DNA of 64,000 nucleotides from Conchocele bisecta (Eukaryota > Mollusca > Bivalvia > Lucinida > Thyasiridae): positions 40,231,840 to 40,295,839 of the forward strand of contig CM055265.1 in the NCBI GenBank assembly GCA_029237695.1. The letters are read 5' to 3'. The position numbers and the translations under genes were made by a program. Positions within the stretch are counted from its first letter, which is position 1; each line of letters opens with the position of its first letter. Shown piece by piece: positions 10,974-21,695 of this stretch. The notes below the pieces were generated by a model. It did no database searches. It saw only the letters and a program-made list of their open reading frames with translations, and had not been told where the DNA came from.

Positions 10974-12181
10974 TGTAGTACGAGGCCAATTCTGGTAGTG
11001 CACAAATGGACACACCCAGTGTGTCTGGTCAACCAGTGCATACAATCAAGTCTGGCTACCCTTTTTTTTTTCTTATATTTAAGGGTAGGAATTGGCTCGA
11101 GGACCTTCCAAACCCGGGCATTTAAACCCAAAAGTGGCAGGTCAATGACCGTTGGCCCGTTTGTTTCCGAATTTACTAATATCTGCCATACAGTCGAAAT
11201 ATGTGCATTAAATGAAGGAGGCAATGAGGCGGTTAATTTAACCTAACTAGTTCATTCTCCTATCGCACGAAGCCGGTATGTAAGACCGTGAAAAAGGCTG
11301 AGTGTGAGTGCATGTGATATATGGAGACTCAGCCGTAACAGTGTTATCCTATATAATGATGATATTTGACGATTGGTCAGGGCATAACATATCAGGCCGG
11401 GTTATATTTGGTTATGCAAAGTATGATGTAATATGTTTTCGGGCCCAGCTACTGTCGTTTCGCGGCTTATCGTTATATACGATTTGCAATTATTCGAGTT
11501 CAGGTGTGGTGTTTATCTGTTACTATTTGGTTATATGACAATGTGTTTCACATATTCTGAAGACGAAAGAAAAAGAGAAGATAATACACGGCGGTATAGC
11601 AATTGCCCATATATTAGTGAGTGGCCCATACCATACCGCCGGTCATGGTCCAATATGTTAAATTTGATTTCAGACGATGCATATTACAATCAATAATGTT
11701 TAATAAGAGTAATGCGGGCGGCCAATTCCGGTCTATTCTGCATTACTCCGTGAGATGAATGGTGGGGAAACCGGAATACCCGGGGGAAACCACCTCCTCC
11801 GGCAAGTAATGACAACTTCACATACGTCGGTGTAGAGGTGAAGAGCTGTGATCGAACAGCTACCGGGGACTGGCTACCCATTATTCCTACACACTAGGCA
11901 GAACACACTTGAACTTCAGACAGACAACAACTATTGACAGGATCTCCTACAGGCTGGACCTTTGGACGTGGGATACTCTCCACACACACAGGGATAGTTA
12001 TGAGATATTGTCCTATTATATAGTACTGTATTAGTCGTATTATATAATGTTCTCACTTGTATGGGCATATAACCTGTACCCGACATGACCCAATACCCGA
12101 CATTGGACTCTGGGCCTAGCCCAGCCTTTACGGGACATGTATTGAGTGTCATGTCACGCAGGTAACATGTAAGTTTACTAT
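10974..12181 (+). repeat. 5' LTR, interrupted by a retroposon
   Basis: 10,974-11,061 and 11,880-12,181 together align with the 376-bp 3' LTR. Small indels separate the two LTRs: the 5' copy has extra AGGCTGGACCTTTGG and CTAGCCCAGCC segments, and the 3' copy has an extra TTGGTAGTACACT. The insertion is therefore not recent. Confidence 0.8.
11062..11869 (-). mobile_element. Retroposon insertion in the 5' LTR, 10-bp TSD
   Basis: CTGGCTACCC occurs once in the 3' LTR but on both sides of this 808-bp block (11,052-11,061 and 11,870-11,879), giving a 10-bp target duplication. The left end is a run of T (11,062-11,070), so the element lies on the minus strand with an A-tail. Its minus-strand head carries GTTCGATCAC, a box-B-like motif. 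ORFs are short and unrecognised; it may be a long SINE or a 5'-truncated LINE. Confidence 0.65.
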
Positions 12182-12183
12182 AT

Positions 12184-12196
12184 TGGCGCTGCGAAC
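12184..12196 (+). promoter_or_regulatory. Primer-binding site of the LTR element
   Basis: TGGCGCTGCGAAC starts two bases after the 5' LTR. It begins TGG, complementary to a tRNA 3' CCA, as PBS sequences of animal Gypsy-type elements do. The tRNA species was not determined. Confidence 0.6.
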
Positions 12197-12199
12197 AAA

Positions 12200-13297
12200 T
12201 CGAGCCTGTGCAAAATAAAAAAAAAATAGAAAATTTGGGTGGTGAACTTAAAAGTTATGGTCCATGGGTGAAGCCTTTTCAGATTTGTTAAAATGGAGGT
12301 CATCGCTAATCCAAGATGGCCGCCGTCTAAAAATAGCATAAATTCTTAAAAAATCTTCTTCTCATGAACCGCCAGCCGGATTTCGACGAAACTTGGTAGG
12401 AATGATTAATGTACAATGCTCTTTCAAAGTTGTTAAAATGGTGACCCCTGGGTCAAAAATGTGCATGGCCATTGGGGTCAAATTTTATTTGTTACCGAAT
12501 ATGATCATGTTATATATCAAATCGAAGGTATCAATAAGGCGATCACTCTGGTGAATTTCTTGTCGAAATCTGATGGTTATGTCATCCAAGATGGCCGCCG
12601 AAGGTCAAAAGGTCGTTCTTTTATTAGAGATTTAAAAATTCTTCTTCACATGAACCGCTTGGCCCATGGTAGCCAAACTTCACAGTTATGGTCCATGGGT
12701 GAGCCTTTTCAGATTTGTTAAAATGGTGGTCATCGCTAATGCCAAGATGGCCGCCGACTCTAAAAAAAGCACAAATTCTTAAAAAAATAATTTTTATCAT
12801 GAACCACTGGCCGGATTTCGACGAAACTTGGTAGGAATGATCGATGTACAATGCTCTTTTAAAGTTGTGAAAATGGTGACCCCGGGGTCAAAAATGGGCG
12901 TGGACCGTGGGGTAAAATTTTATTTTTGACCGAATATGCTCATGTCATATATCAAATTGAGTATCGAGAGTATCGATGAGGCATTGCTCTGGCGCAATAT
13001 TTGTCGGAATCGGATGATTATGTCATCCATGATGGCCGCCAAAAGGTCCGTTTATTTGAGATTTTGAACGTCTTTTTCTCAGGAACCACATGGCCGCTGC
13101 TGGCCCAACTTCATAGGAAGTTCCGATCCTTGGGTGAAGCATTTTCAGATTTGGTAAAATGAGTCCTCGCTTAATCCAAGATGACCGCCGTCTAAAAATA
13201 GCACAATTTTTTTAAAACACATGAACTCAATGTCACATTCTCCTCTATTGTTCATGGAGTCAGGTGAGCGAATTAGGGCCATCATGGCCCTCTTGTT
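12200..13297 (+). mobile_element. Helitron-like family H7 (start uncertain)
   Basis: Imperfect internal repeats carry AAGATGGCCGCC, GATTTCGACGAAACTTGGTA and TTCAGATTTGTTAAAATGG two to four times each. The right end is the hairpin AGGGCCATCATGGCCCT (13,275-13,291) followed at once by CTTGT (13,292-13,296), like the 3' ends of the other families here. The left boundary is unclear and may directly follow the PBS region. No coding capacity is supported. Confidence 0.55.
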
Positions 13298-13460
13298 TTC
13301 TTTCACTTTATAATTGTTGTTTGTCTTTTATCACAGGCTAGAACAATAAATACTCCTAACCATTTGGTTGTCGATGAATTTGAATTGTTTTGGCCAATTC
13401 TATTGTTGAGTCTGGGGCGTCTTTCAGCTTCGAGACAGTATTTATTGTATTTTCATTTTT

Positions 13461-14314
13461 ATGCCACCCGGTTTCGAAGAAACGGGTGGCATATAGTATT
13501 TGGACCGTCTGTCCGTCCGTCCGTCCGTCCGTCACACTTTTCGGTTAACCACTTTGTCACAGTTTCTCAAACTGGCCATAGCATCTACATAACATGCTTA
13601 ATCGCTTCAATACTTCAACACTTCATTCATTGGTATGTGTGCCACACCTGCCTTTTCATAATTTATATCACCTTCGCCTTTTCACCTTCACCAGGTTACT
13701 TAAATGACTTAACAATTTTGGTTAACCAGTTTGTCACAGTTTCTCAAAATGGCCATATCCTCTACATAAGTTGCTTAATCGCTTCAATACTTCAACACTT
13801 CATTCATTGGTATGTGTGCCACACCTGCCTTTTCATTTCAATTTATATGACCTTCGCCTTTTGACCTTCATCAGGTTACTTAAATGACTTAAAACAATTT
13901 TGGTTAACCAGTTCGTCACAGTTTCTCAAACTGGCCATATCATCTACATAAATTGCTTAATCGCTTCAATACTTCAACACTTCATTCATTGGCATGTGTG
14001 CCACACCTGCCTTTTCATAATTTATATCACCTTCGCCTTTTCACCTTCACCAGGTTACTTAAATGACTTAACACTTTTGGTTAACCAGTTCGTCACAGTT
14101 TCTCAAACTGGCCATATCATCTACATAAGTTGCTTAATCGCTTCAATACTTCAACACTTCATTCATTGGTATGTGTGCCACACCTGCCTTTTCATAATTT
14201 ATATCACCTTCGCCTTTTCACCTTCACCAGGTTACTTAAATGACTTAACCACTTTGTCACAGTTTCTCAAATATGCTGCAGGTGGCATCCGCGTTCGACA
14301 GACGCATTTCTTGT
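13461..14314 (+). mobile_element. Helitron-like family H3
   Basis: The start is a strong hairpin (ATGCCACCCG / CGGGTGGCAT with GTTTC/GAAAC inside), then a short (GTCC)n run at 13,507-13,534. Four units of about 180 bp follow, each with GGTTAACCA, TTTCTCAAACTGGCCATA and ACCTTCACCAGG. The end is GCGTTCGACAGACGC, a hairpin, then CTTGT at 14,310-14,314. The ORFs across it are only the stop-free frame of the array. Confidence 0.65.
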
Positions 14315-14569
14315 TTATTTGTATTTTCAATAATTATTACATAGGCTGGCTTTGCGAAAGGCTGTGGCCTTATTAATTATTGAAAGAATTGAATTCCTGA
14401 TTTTTTCGAGAATTGTTTATCACTTCAAGATTAATTTAGGAATTTACAACGGGGAACGGGAATACGGGAACAGTATAATTTGTAAGGGCACTCTCTCAAT
14501 TGCGATATTATTGTGATCTTTTTAATTATACATGTACTACAAAAACAAGACAGAGCAACATCAATAATA

Positions 14570-14905
14570 ATTATTATTCATATTGTAGTCGGACCTTGAG
14601 AAAGGTTAGATCATTATGAAGTATTGAGTTTGCAGATTATTTAATAATTAAATGCTTGGTAAGTTACATAAAGTGGCTTATACCAACTTGTAATTATTAA
14701 AAACTTGGTAATTCATATAATAGTAGTTAGACCTTGCGAAAGGTTGAACCATCATGAATTATCGAGTTAGCAGAACTATTTAATAATTAAGAGATTGGTG
14801 AGTTACGTATAGTCGCTTATACCAACTTTTAATTATTAAAAACTATGTAATTCATGCAGTAGTTGGACCTTGCGAAAGGTTAGACCGTATTGAATTATTG
14901 AGTTA
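14570..14905 (+). repeat. Imperfect tandem repeat upstream of gag
   Basis: Three units of about 125 bp share TTGGACCTTGCGAAAGGTTA, TATTGAGTT and TTTAATTATTAAAAACT. A related scrap (TTTGCGAAAGGCTGTGG) lies at 14,349. It sits in the 5' leader of the LTR element, just before the gag start. Confidence 0.75.
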
Positions 14906-15000
14906 CGAGGGGTGGTATCATTTCCATTTGTAATTGAGAGGGAGGAAAGGGCATATCCGAAACATAAAGACTTAGGGAAAGTCGTTGTTTCGTATTGACA

Positions 15001-15768
15001 ATGGATAATGCAACACATGCGGATCTATACTCTGGGAAAGAGCACGCCGCATATTCTGGTTGGAATCCCATGATGTATGGATGGCCGATACCAACGCCTC
15101 CCATGCCACACCCCATGATGAATGGATAGCCAACGCCTACCATGCCTCACCCCATGATGTATGGATGGCCAACGCCTACCATGCCTCGCCCCATGATGAA
15201 CGGATAGCCAACGCCTACCATGCCTCACCCCATGATGAACGGATAGCCAACGCCTACCATGCCTCACCCCATGATGAACGGATAGCCAACGCCTACCATG
15301 CCTCACCCCATGATGAATGGATGGCCAACACCTCCCATGCCTCACCCCATGATGAATGGTTGGCCAACACCTCCCATGCCGCATCCCATGATGAATGGAT
15401 GGTCGATACCACCACCGCACAAACCTGAGCTCCCAAACGACAGTGCTGTTGATCCCCAAGAATTCTGCACCATCTCACAAGACGATGATGAGTGTCTTGA
15501 TGACTGGGCAGATAGAATCACCAGGATCGCAGAGGTGAAATTTTGGGCAGAGGATAGGGAGTATTTATCGCATCAGGCTATAGTCCAATTCTGCTTGGGT
15601 GCGATAGACAGAAAGTCTGGAAGCAGAGTACTTGACATGAACCCAAGTTCCATTGAGCAAGCTATCTACAAGCTAAAATATATCGGGCTTTGCAACAAGA
15701 GTAAATGCTCATCCAAACGGACCAAGCGCTCTGGAGCCAAACTGGCAGAACTGACGAGGTACCGGTAG
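15001..15768 (+). pseudogene. gag-like polyprotein of the LTR element, nonsense-mutated
   Basis: The frame opens at ATG 15,001 (MDNATHADLYSGKE) and runs to a stop after LTRYR at 15,768, about 255 codons. The first part is nine units of 13 residues rich in Pro and Met (consensus PMPHPMMNGWPTP). In four units the TGG of GW is TAG, so the frame is broken near the N-terminus and stays open from unit 7. The C-terminal part (ECLDDWADRITRIAEVKFW, then FCLGAIDRKSG and SSIEQAIYKLKYI) has the pattern of a retrotransposon capsid C-terminal helical region. No CCHC zinc knuckle is visible in frame; KSKCSSKRTKRS is a basic tail. The position just inside an LTR element supports gag. Assignment is by pattern, not by search. 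Confidence 0.6.
15067..15416 (+). repeat. 39-bp coding minisatellite in gag
   Basis: Nine units of 39 bp, CCATGATGAATGGATGGCCA and onward. Units 2, 4, 5 and 6 carry TAG in place of TGG; three of these are identical and probably spread by unit duplication. Confidence 0.9.
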
Positions 15769-17304
15769 CAACATCACGAGGGAAAGAGCAAAATGACAAC
15801 ATGCAAGGTTATCTCGCCTCTAAATCATGTACACACACACTCTGATGATTTGCCATCAAGCACATCTCGTCTATATGCAGATACATTGTGCCATACTGGT
15901 TCTACCCAGTCGACAAACATGCAAATTACACTCCAACAGTCAATTGATGAAGGTTACTTACAAAAAGGGTTCCAAAACTTCACATTGCAGGACACCACAT
16001 GTGCAGTTGCCCAAGAAACTACCGCATTCGTGCCAAGGACATCACATTGCAGCACTCCGTTGCAGGCGACAAACATCTACCGGGATGCACGAAACTTGAA
16101 CTAGCAAGATTCCAGACTACAAGTTCTACAGACACTCGCACAAATGCATGCTCATTGCGGATATCAGGTACTTGCGTTAAGCCATCGCAGATGGATAAGC
16201 AAGATAGGACGGTGTCGGGTCGTTTCGCCCATGTTACCTGTTCGCCCCGGGTCGTTTCGCACCGGGTCGTTTCGCCCTGGTCGAAAATGTGATATATGTA
16301 TGGTCAGTCGGTCGTTTCGTTTTCGCCCCTATTTGAAAACGGAAATATATATAGTATGATATAATGAGAAGGTGAATTGAAAACGGGAAATATGTACATT
16401 ATTATATAGTAGGCGAATTATATATATAATATGATAATACATGATAGTATGATGTGTACTAATTAGTCATTGATAGTATTAATGTTAAATTTTCTAACGA
16501 CATGTTTCTCATTTCAGATGCACACGGTTCTTCAATCCAAGGATATAGACAAATCCAGAAAAAATTGAGTTATTATATATATATTTGTTTTTATATAGTA
16601 TTTAGATAATAGCTTGGATATATTTCACTGTATATTTCCATGTATAATGTATGAATACTATATGACCGGTAAGTATGTCGGTGAGTACAAAATTTATGAT
16701 ATTGAGGATATTTGTTATTTTATTGAACCCCTGATTTCTTAGTGTTCTTTTATTGAACCCCAACCTGCCCCTTGGCCCACGATACACAACGATACACAAC
16801 ATAAAGTGACCGTTACTGGTATTTGTTGTATTGAGCAGGAACTACACTGTTTACCACACTGGTAAGATATTAGCATGCAGGCGTTAATCCCTTCATGGCT
16901 TCAGTTTGATATGAAAGAATATCGCCGCCCTAATGTATGGCTTCATTGTCATGTGAAAGAATATCGCCGCCACAATTAAGCTATATTAGTAAGGATTACC
17001 TTCACTTGTGTGAAATGACAGACAACTAACATGCAATTAGGAAGTAATTGGCAAACAAAATCACCAATAAATAGCAATACTAATAATAATAATACACGGT
17101 CTCTGCCACGGTAATAAAAAGCAATAATAATAATAATACAGTTACATATTCATTAGTTTTGCGACCAGATCAGACTATGCATCCGCACAGTAACTGTCTG
17201 ATCAGGATCTTCACTATTCGACATATATGTGTTGTCGACGTTTATATGTATTTTTACCTGACTATGTTGTGCCCATTATGTCATTACGTGAATTAATTGA
17301 ACAG

Positions 17305-18205
17305 ATCGTCGGTGACCCCTTCACTCAGCTGGCGTCCGTCCACGCTTTCGCGCAGATAGACGGTGTGCGGAAGCAGTTCCCGCTGGCTTTCGAGAAAGAT
17401 ATGTTGAAATAAATACATAAGTTGTCTGTTCGCTCCATTGTGGTATTGTGGTTAATTTGAGAATTAACTGTATCATCATGATGGTAAATCATATGGTCAT
17501 GTTTTGCAGCTGCTTGGCAGGCGATTTCCGACGTCTTACCTGACGTTGCGTGTTCCATTGGACTCAAGCAGTGTGGCGGCACGTGCAGGAGTATGGTCTG
17601 GTCCCAACTTACCGGGAGCGAAAGACGACGCACCAGTTCATCAGGTAACTTGAATTAGTATGCCAGTATGCAGTGGACCATTTTAATGAGGTTCCCACGA
17701 TCAATATTGTTCTCGTTAAATATGTGCACAATGTAACACGCTGTATAAATATACTACGTCGAGTAACGTCACCCTTATGATGGCCCGTTTTGAGAGGTTC
17801 TAGCAACTAGTATAAAACATGTAAAGAAAACACCACTAGTATGTACAATGGAATCTCACTAAAAATCTGCTAATCAATATTTCAGTCAGCTGTTGGCCCT
17901 CCCGTTCCTGCCGGCGACCCACATCGCGCCGACCTTCGCCGCCCTGAAGATACGTGTCAACACCGAGCGAGACGTACGGACAGGCTCGTCACGGCTTGAC
18001 GCGATACTACAGGAGGCATGGATCCAGTACATGGACAACTCCATCTCAACCACGTCCTTTCTCCGCCGATGCTCCCATCTTTACCGTCCAACAGTACCCA
18101 CAACCGCCGCGCCGTCGCAGTTAGAATCGTCTGCTGAATGGTATTATTTGTCCAGTCGGATCTTCAACAGCCCTTTTCAGGGCCAATACTTTTTGGCTGG
18201 CTTAT
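17305..18205 (+). pseudogene. MULE transposase exons, degraded
   Basis: Three blocks resemble the DDE domain of animal MULE transposases. Block 1 (about 17,306-17,410) has GDPFTQLASVHAFAQIDG and KQFPLAF, the region after the first Asp. Block 2 (17,510-17,644) starts after TTTTGCAG, has AAWQAISDVLPDV, then one frame over CVFHWTQAVWRHVQEYGL, the conserved FHW-x-QAVWR region. It ends at a donor, CAG/GTAACT. Block 3 starts at 17,886 after TTTCAG with QLLALPFLPATHIAPTF and EAWIQY, as in the family. The expected VLMS and DFE stretch between blocks 1 and 2 is absent, block 2 has a one-base frameshift near 17,555, and the RTNNDVEGWH-type motif after block 3 is not found. It is not expected to be active. 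Confidence 0.7.
18168..18184 (+). other. Histone-type 3' stem-loop sequence
   Basis: AGCCCTTTTCAGGGCC forms a stem (GCCCT/AGGGC) with a TTTC loop. It is preceded by TTCAACA and followed by AATACTT, close to the metazoan replication-dependent histone mRNA 3' signal. No histone ORF precedes it; it lies inside the MULE just after transposase exon 3. Confidence 0.45.
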
Positions 18206-20149
18206 ATGATGCTCATAAAATATTATATAATACAATATGTATGATAAGTTTATGCTTATTTTATGTGCATCATACCTGTCACACCTCCAAGTGGTGCCAG
18301 CTGGTAACACGATTTCATATAATAATTTCAATTTATATGAAATCGTGGCTAACGTGACAGGATATACTGTATCGGAGTACTACTAATGTGTTACCTACAT
18401 ATTTCTTTGTCACTGAATTATATTTGTTAATGTATTACAATATTTCTATACATTATATATGTAGGGGCGAAACGACCCGGGGCGAACGGGAATATGGGCG
18501 AAACGACCCGGGGTGCGAACGGGATTATGGGCGAAACGACCCGGGACCGATAGGACGCTTGCTACCAAGCTGTTCAGAGCAAATTATCTGCTGACATATA
18601 TGCTCCAAACAAAAGAAGCTGAAGGTGAATGCAACAGCGACAAATTAATCGGCACAGCAGATATGGTCTTGCATACATGGGGAGCAGAAATAGCTGCACC
18701 AACCAGAACCACAGCCCACACTGACGCTGATGTAGCCCGAAGTGGACACACATGCACGACTCTTGATGCATGTGCACAAACTAGAGCTAATGACCTGGAT
18801 CACCAGCAGCTGTGTACTCTGGCAGCAGGAAATCAATATGTACGGGTACAACACAAAACAGTCAGTAAACTAACATCCCTGGTACTTCCAGCGTCACAAA
18901 GTACACACAGCATTGTCACACCCAAGTTTGAGACAACTGCAGGTTCACAGCTGGAGTACCTCATTCACTACCTGGAGGTACGGACAACAGTGGTACACGT
19001 GGAGGGTGTGGACACCATCACACAGCCCCAACAACTAGAGCAGAGATACTCGTCTCATCTCGGCTGTGGAAGGCCAGTGTAATGTTTCTGCACCAATGCT
19101 TGTTAGCAGCCATACAACGGTGCTGCAGGAACTTGGACGACATATTCTTCACATGCAGCACAATGGCCTAATGTATAGGGTGCAGCAGAACTACCAGTCT
19201 TTAACAATGTTTATACCACACTCCCGGGACCACCACCAAGCCGTGATTATAGAGGTAGTGTATATCCAGCCCTGCGAAGGGAATAGATTACATGGAACTC
19301 TTGTAGATACGGATGGATTGACCTCCAGCTACAACCTGGGTTTCAATGTGTGTCCAACCCTGCGAAGGGAATAGACGGCATTGACCTACCTAGTGAGATG
19401 GAGGCTCGAGATATAACAGTGCCGGTGACAGAAATGGTATACATGTCTGGCCAGTAGTCTGTTATAAATGATTAATACATTTGCAGGTGGGTAGTAGTCT
19501 AGTGAAATAATGTAAATCTCACTATGCTGTTACCCTTAACAGACAGAGAGCCGACACCAGGCAAGTTGATTGCTTACCAGTGTTTTTCACATTAGTAAGC
19601 TGTTTTCTACTTTGGTACTTTGCTAACAGGAATCCTGATTGCGGTCGCAAATACCTATTACCGAGTACCAACTAGGCCAATAATCCGCGAGAATATACAA
19701 TAATGTGGATTACAAAATGGAGGAATCAGGAACCAGTGGCGTCTGGGCATCATGGAATTACATCTCGCATCTACCCACAGACGATAAACACAGACAATCA
19801 CAAAGCTGTTTTGAAATGTAATTGTACTTCATGCATGTAAAAGGTCGTTATCTAACATAATTCTTCTTCCTCAACACTTTCGCAATAATGGCACCTGGCA
19901 CTAGATCAGGATATTGTGAGTGTACTTTCGCACAAAAACTATAATTGATTAACTGGCTTCAAGACTGCTGAATGTGACATATCATTAAACATGCTTCATA
20001 TATTCCTTTAATAATAAAGTAGGGGAGAAAGTAGTAAATAACTGTGCTTACGTATAAAGAGTTTGGTAGTAGTGATGCAGGCTGAATATATGTAATAATT
20101 AGTAAATACATGTACTTAAGAGTATGGTGTAAGACGTCAAAAACCTCCA

Positions 20150-20660
20150 GCAACCTCCAGAATGCGTCGAAATGTGATCACCAGGCCTGTGTGGAGTTTA
20201 GTTCTCATCACAGTGGTGAAACTGCTTTGCTCGGGCGAAGGGTAACCTCATCGACGCAGCGACCCAAAGACCATGCACTAGCGGATACGTCAATCTGTGA
20301 TCCCCAGACTCGTGTGGAGTTCTAGTTTAGTCAGTGGTGCAACTGCTTTGCTCGGGCCAAGGGTAACCTCATTGACGCCGCGACCCAAGACCATTCACCA
20401 GGGATGCGTCGAGACGTGATCCATAGGCTCGTGTGTAGTCTAGTTCGAATCACAATGGTGCAACTGCTACACGCCGCGACCCCAAACCCACTCACCAGAT
20501 GATACGTCGAGATGTGATCCCCAGGCTCGTGTGGAGTCTAGTTCGCCTCACAGTGGTGCAACTGCTTCGCTCAGGCCAAGGGTAACATCATCGACGCAGT
20601 GAACACTGGACGACACACCAGCGGACATGTCCGGCAGCTTTCCCCAGGCTTGTGTGGAGA
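20150..20660 (+). repeat. Imperfect tandem repeat before the 3' LTR
   Basis: About four units of 100-125 bp share GATCCCCAGGCTCGTGTGGAG, CAGTGGTGCAACTGC and AGGGTAAC.TCATCGACGC. 19,083-20,150 shows no recognisable gene; a 33-codon ORF at 19,717 (MEESGTSGVWASWNYI) has no assignment. Confidence 0.7.
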
Positions 20661-21182
20661 TCTGTCCGCATCACTGGTGCGATGACTTCTTCACTCGATT
20701 CGAGGGAGGCTCCGAATACGTTGCAGACATGATGAGAGTATGTAGTCATCTCAAGCTCTCGAAGAGTACTGAGTTTCTGACTCATACTCGGGTTATAGTG
20801 TGTAGACATCTCAAGCTCTGCGAATAGTACTGAGTGTCCGACTCATACTAGGGTTATAAAGGTTATCGTTGCATGTACATATCCAAAATACACTATCCCA
20901 ATAAATGTCTCTGACTCCCAGTTCTAAATACAATCCAGTCCTACCTCCCAATAAATGTCCACTAATTCACACCTGCATACGTGTGTCTGTCATCCTGATA
21001 AATACACATGGCTTCCATTTCCATATAGACTAGTCACTGTATCATGTATATGCTTCCAATCACTCATTGCTTATTCATTCTAGTGTCACTATGTTCTCCT
21101 ACTCGGGGAACCTAATTCAGTTCTGCCCTATATTATAGTCTTTGTCCAGATTTAAGTTTATAGGTCTAACCTCTTTTATATG

Positions 21183-21193
21183 ATTGGGGAGAG
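21183..21193 (+). promoter_or_regulatory. Polypurine tract of the LTR element
   Basis: ATTGGGGAGAG directly abuts the TG that opens the 3' LTR, as needed for plus-strand priming. Confidence 0.65.
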
Positions 21194-21569
21194 TGTAGTA
21201 CGAGGCCAATTCTGGTAGTGCACAAATAGACACACCCAGTGTGTCTGGTCAACCAGTGCATACAATCAAGTCTGGCTACCCATTATTCCTACACACTATA
21301 GGCAGAACACACTTGAACTTCAGACACACAACACCTATTGACATGATCTACTACGTGGGATACTCTCCACAAACACAGGGATAGTTAGGAGATATTGTCA
21401 TATTATATAGTACTGTATTAGTCCTATTATATAGTGTTCTCACTTGTATTGGTAGTACACTTTACATGTGCATATAACCTGTACCCGACATGACCCAATA
21501 CCCGACATTGGACTCTAGAGGGACATGGATTGGGTGTCGTGTCACGCAGGTAACATGTAAGTTTACTAT
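21194..21569 (+). repeat. 3' LTR (376 bp)
   Basis: It runs from TGTAGTACGAGGCC to GTTTACTAT, collinear with the two parts of the 5' LTR, and is followed by ATAGT, the proposed target duplication. Confidence 0.8.
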
Positions 21570-21695
21570 ATAGTGAAAAATTACTACCGTAGCATTCTGA
21601 ACATGTTTAGTAGTATTGAAAATTAATAGTTTAATTCTTGAAATTAATTTTGTTTATGACATTTAAGTAGTGTCTAGAAGCGAAACTTCATTCTA

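Larger units (their letters stand above)
16211..18548 (+). mobile_element. MULE (Mutator-like) DNA transposon with TSD
   Basis: The 20-bp ends GGTGTCGGGTCGTTTCGCCC (16,211) and, inverted, GGTCCCGGGTCGTTTCGCCC (18,548) match at 18 of 20 positions. Both are followed inward by two more GGGTCGTTTCG-type iterations. The flanks are identical GATAGGAC (16,203-16,210 and 18,549-18,556), an 8-bp target duplication within the 8-11 bp MULE range. Transposase exons lie inside on the plus strand. The element is 2,338 bp, sits inside the LTR retrotransposon, and is therefore younger than it. Confidence 0.85.
15999..19082 (+). pseudogene. Unassigned LTR-element ORF split by the MULE
   Basis: The frame ending at ...PSQMDKQDRT near 16,212 resumes at 18,549 as DRTLATKLFRANY and runs to a stop at 19,082. 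The MULE plus its duplicated 8 bp is 2,346 bases, a multiple of three, so the two halves are in one frame. The pre-insertion ORF would be about 245 codons. The C-terminal half is Thr/Gln rich (TVSKLTSLVLPASQSTHS, YLIHYLEVRTTVVHVEG). I cannot assign a domain. It lies where protease and pol would be expected; an upstream frame has DTLCHTGSTQ, which could be a decayed retropepsin DTG, but this is weak. Confidence 0.45.
10974..21569 (+). mobile_element. LTR retrotransposon, gag-bearing, RT not found
   Basis: Direct LTRs lie at 10,974-12,181 (with an insertion) and 21,194-21,569, both starting TGTAGTACGAGGCC and ending GTTTACTAT. A PBS beginning TGG follows the first by two bases. ATTGGGGAGAG, a polypurine tract, directly precedes the second. 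The flanks share ATAGT (10,969-10,973 and 21,570-21,574), a 5-bp duplication. The interior holds a gag-like gene, an unassigned ORF and a tandem array near the 3' end. After subtracting nested elements about 4.7 kb remain, with no recognisable RT, RNase H or integrase. It is probably a non-autonomous gag-only (TR-GAG-like) or deleted element. Confidence 0.8.

Noticed and set aside
13364..14376. Two ORFs with repeated transmembrane-like text (CLIASILQHFIHWYVCHTCLF)
   Set aside because: They coincide exactly with the 180-bp units of the H3 array; the hydrophobicity is a product of T-rich repeats.
14913..14920. TGGTATCA as a primer-binding site before gag
   Set aside because: Only eight bases match and it is not next to an LTR. 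The TGG site at 12,184 directly follows the mapped 5' LTR.
15025..15459. Minus-strand ORF of 144 codons rich in HHGVRHGRRW
   Set aside because: It is the antisense of the 39-bp gag minisatellite; the plus frame continues into a capsid-like domain, this one does not.
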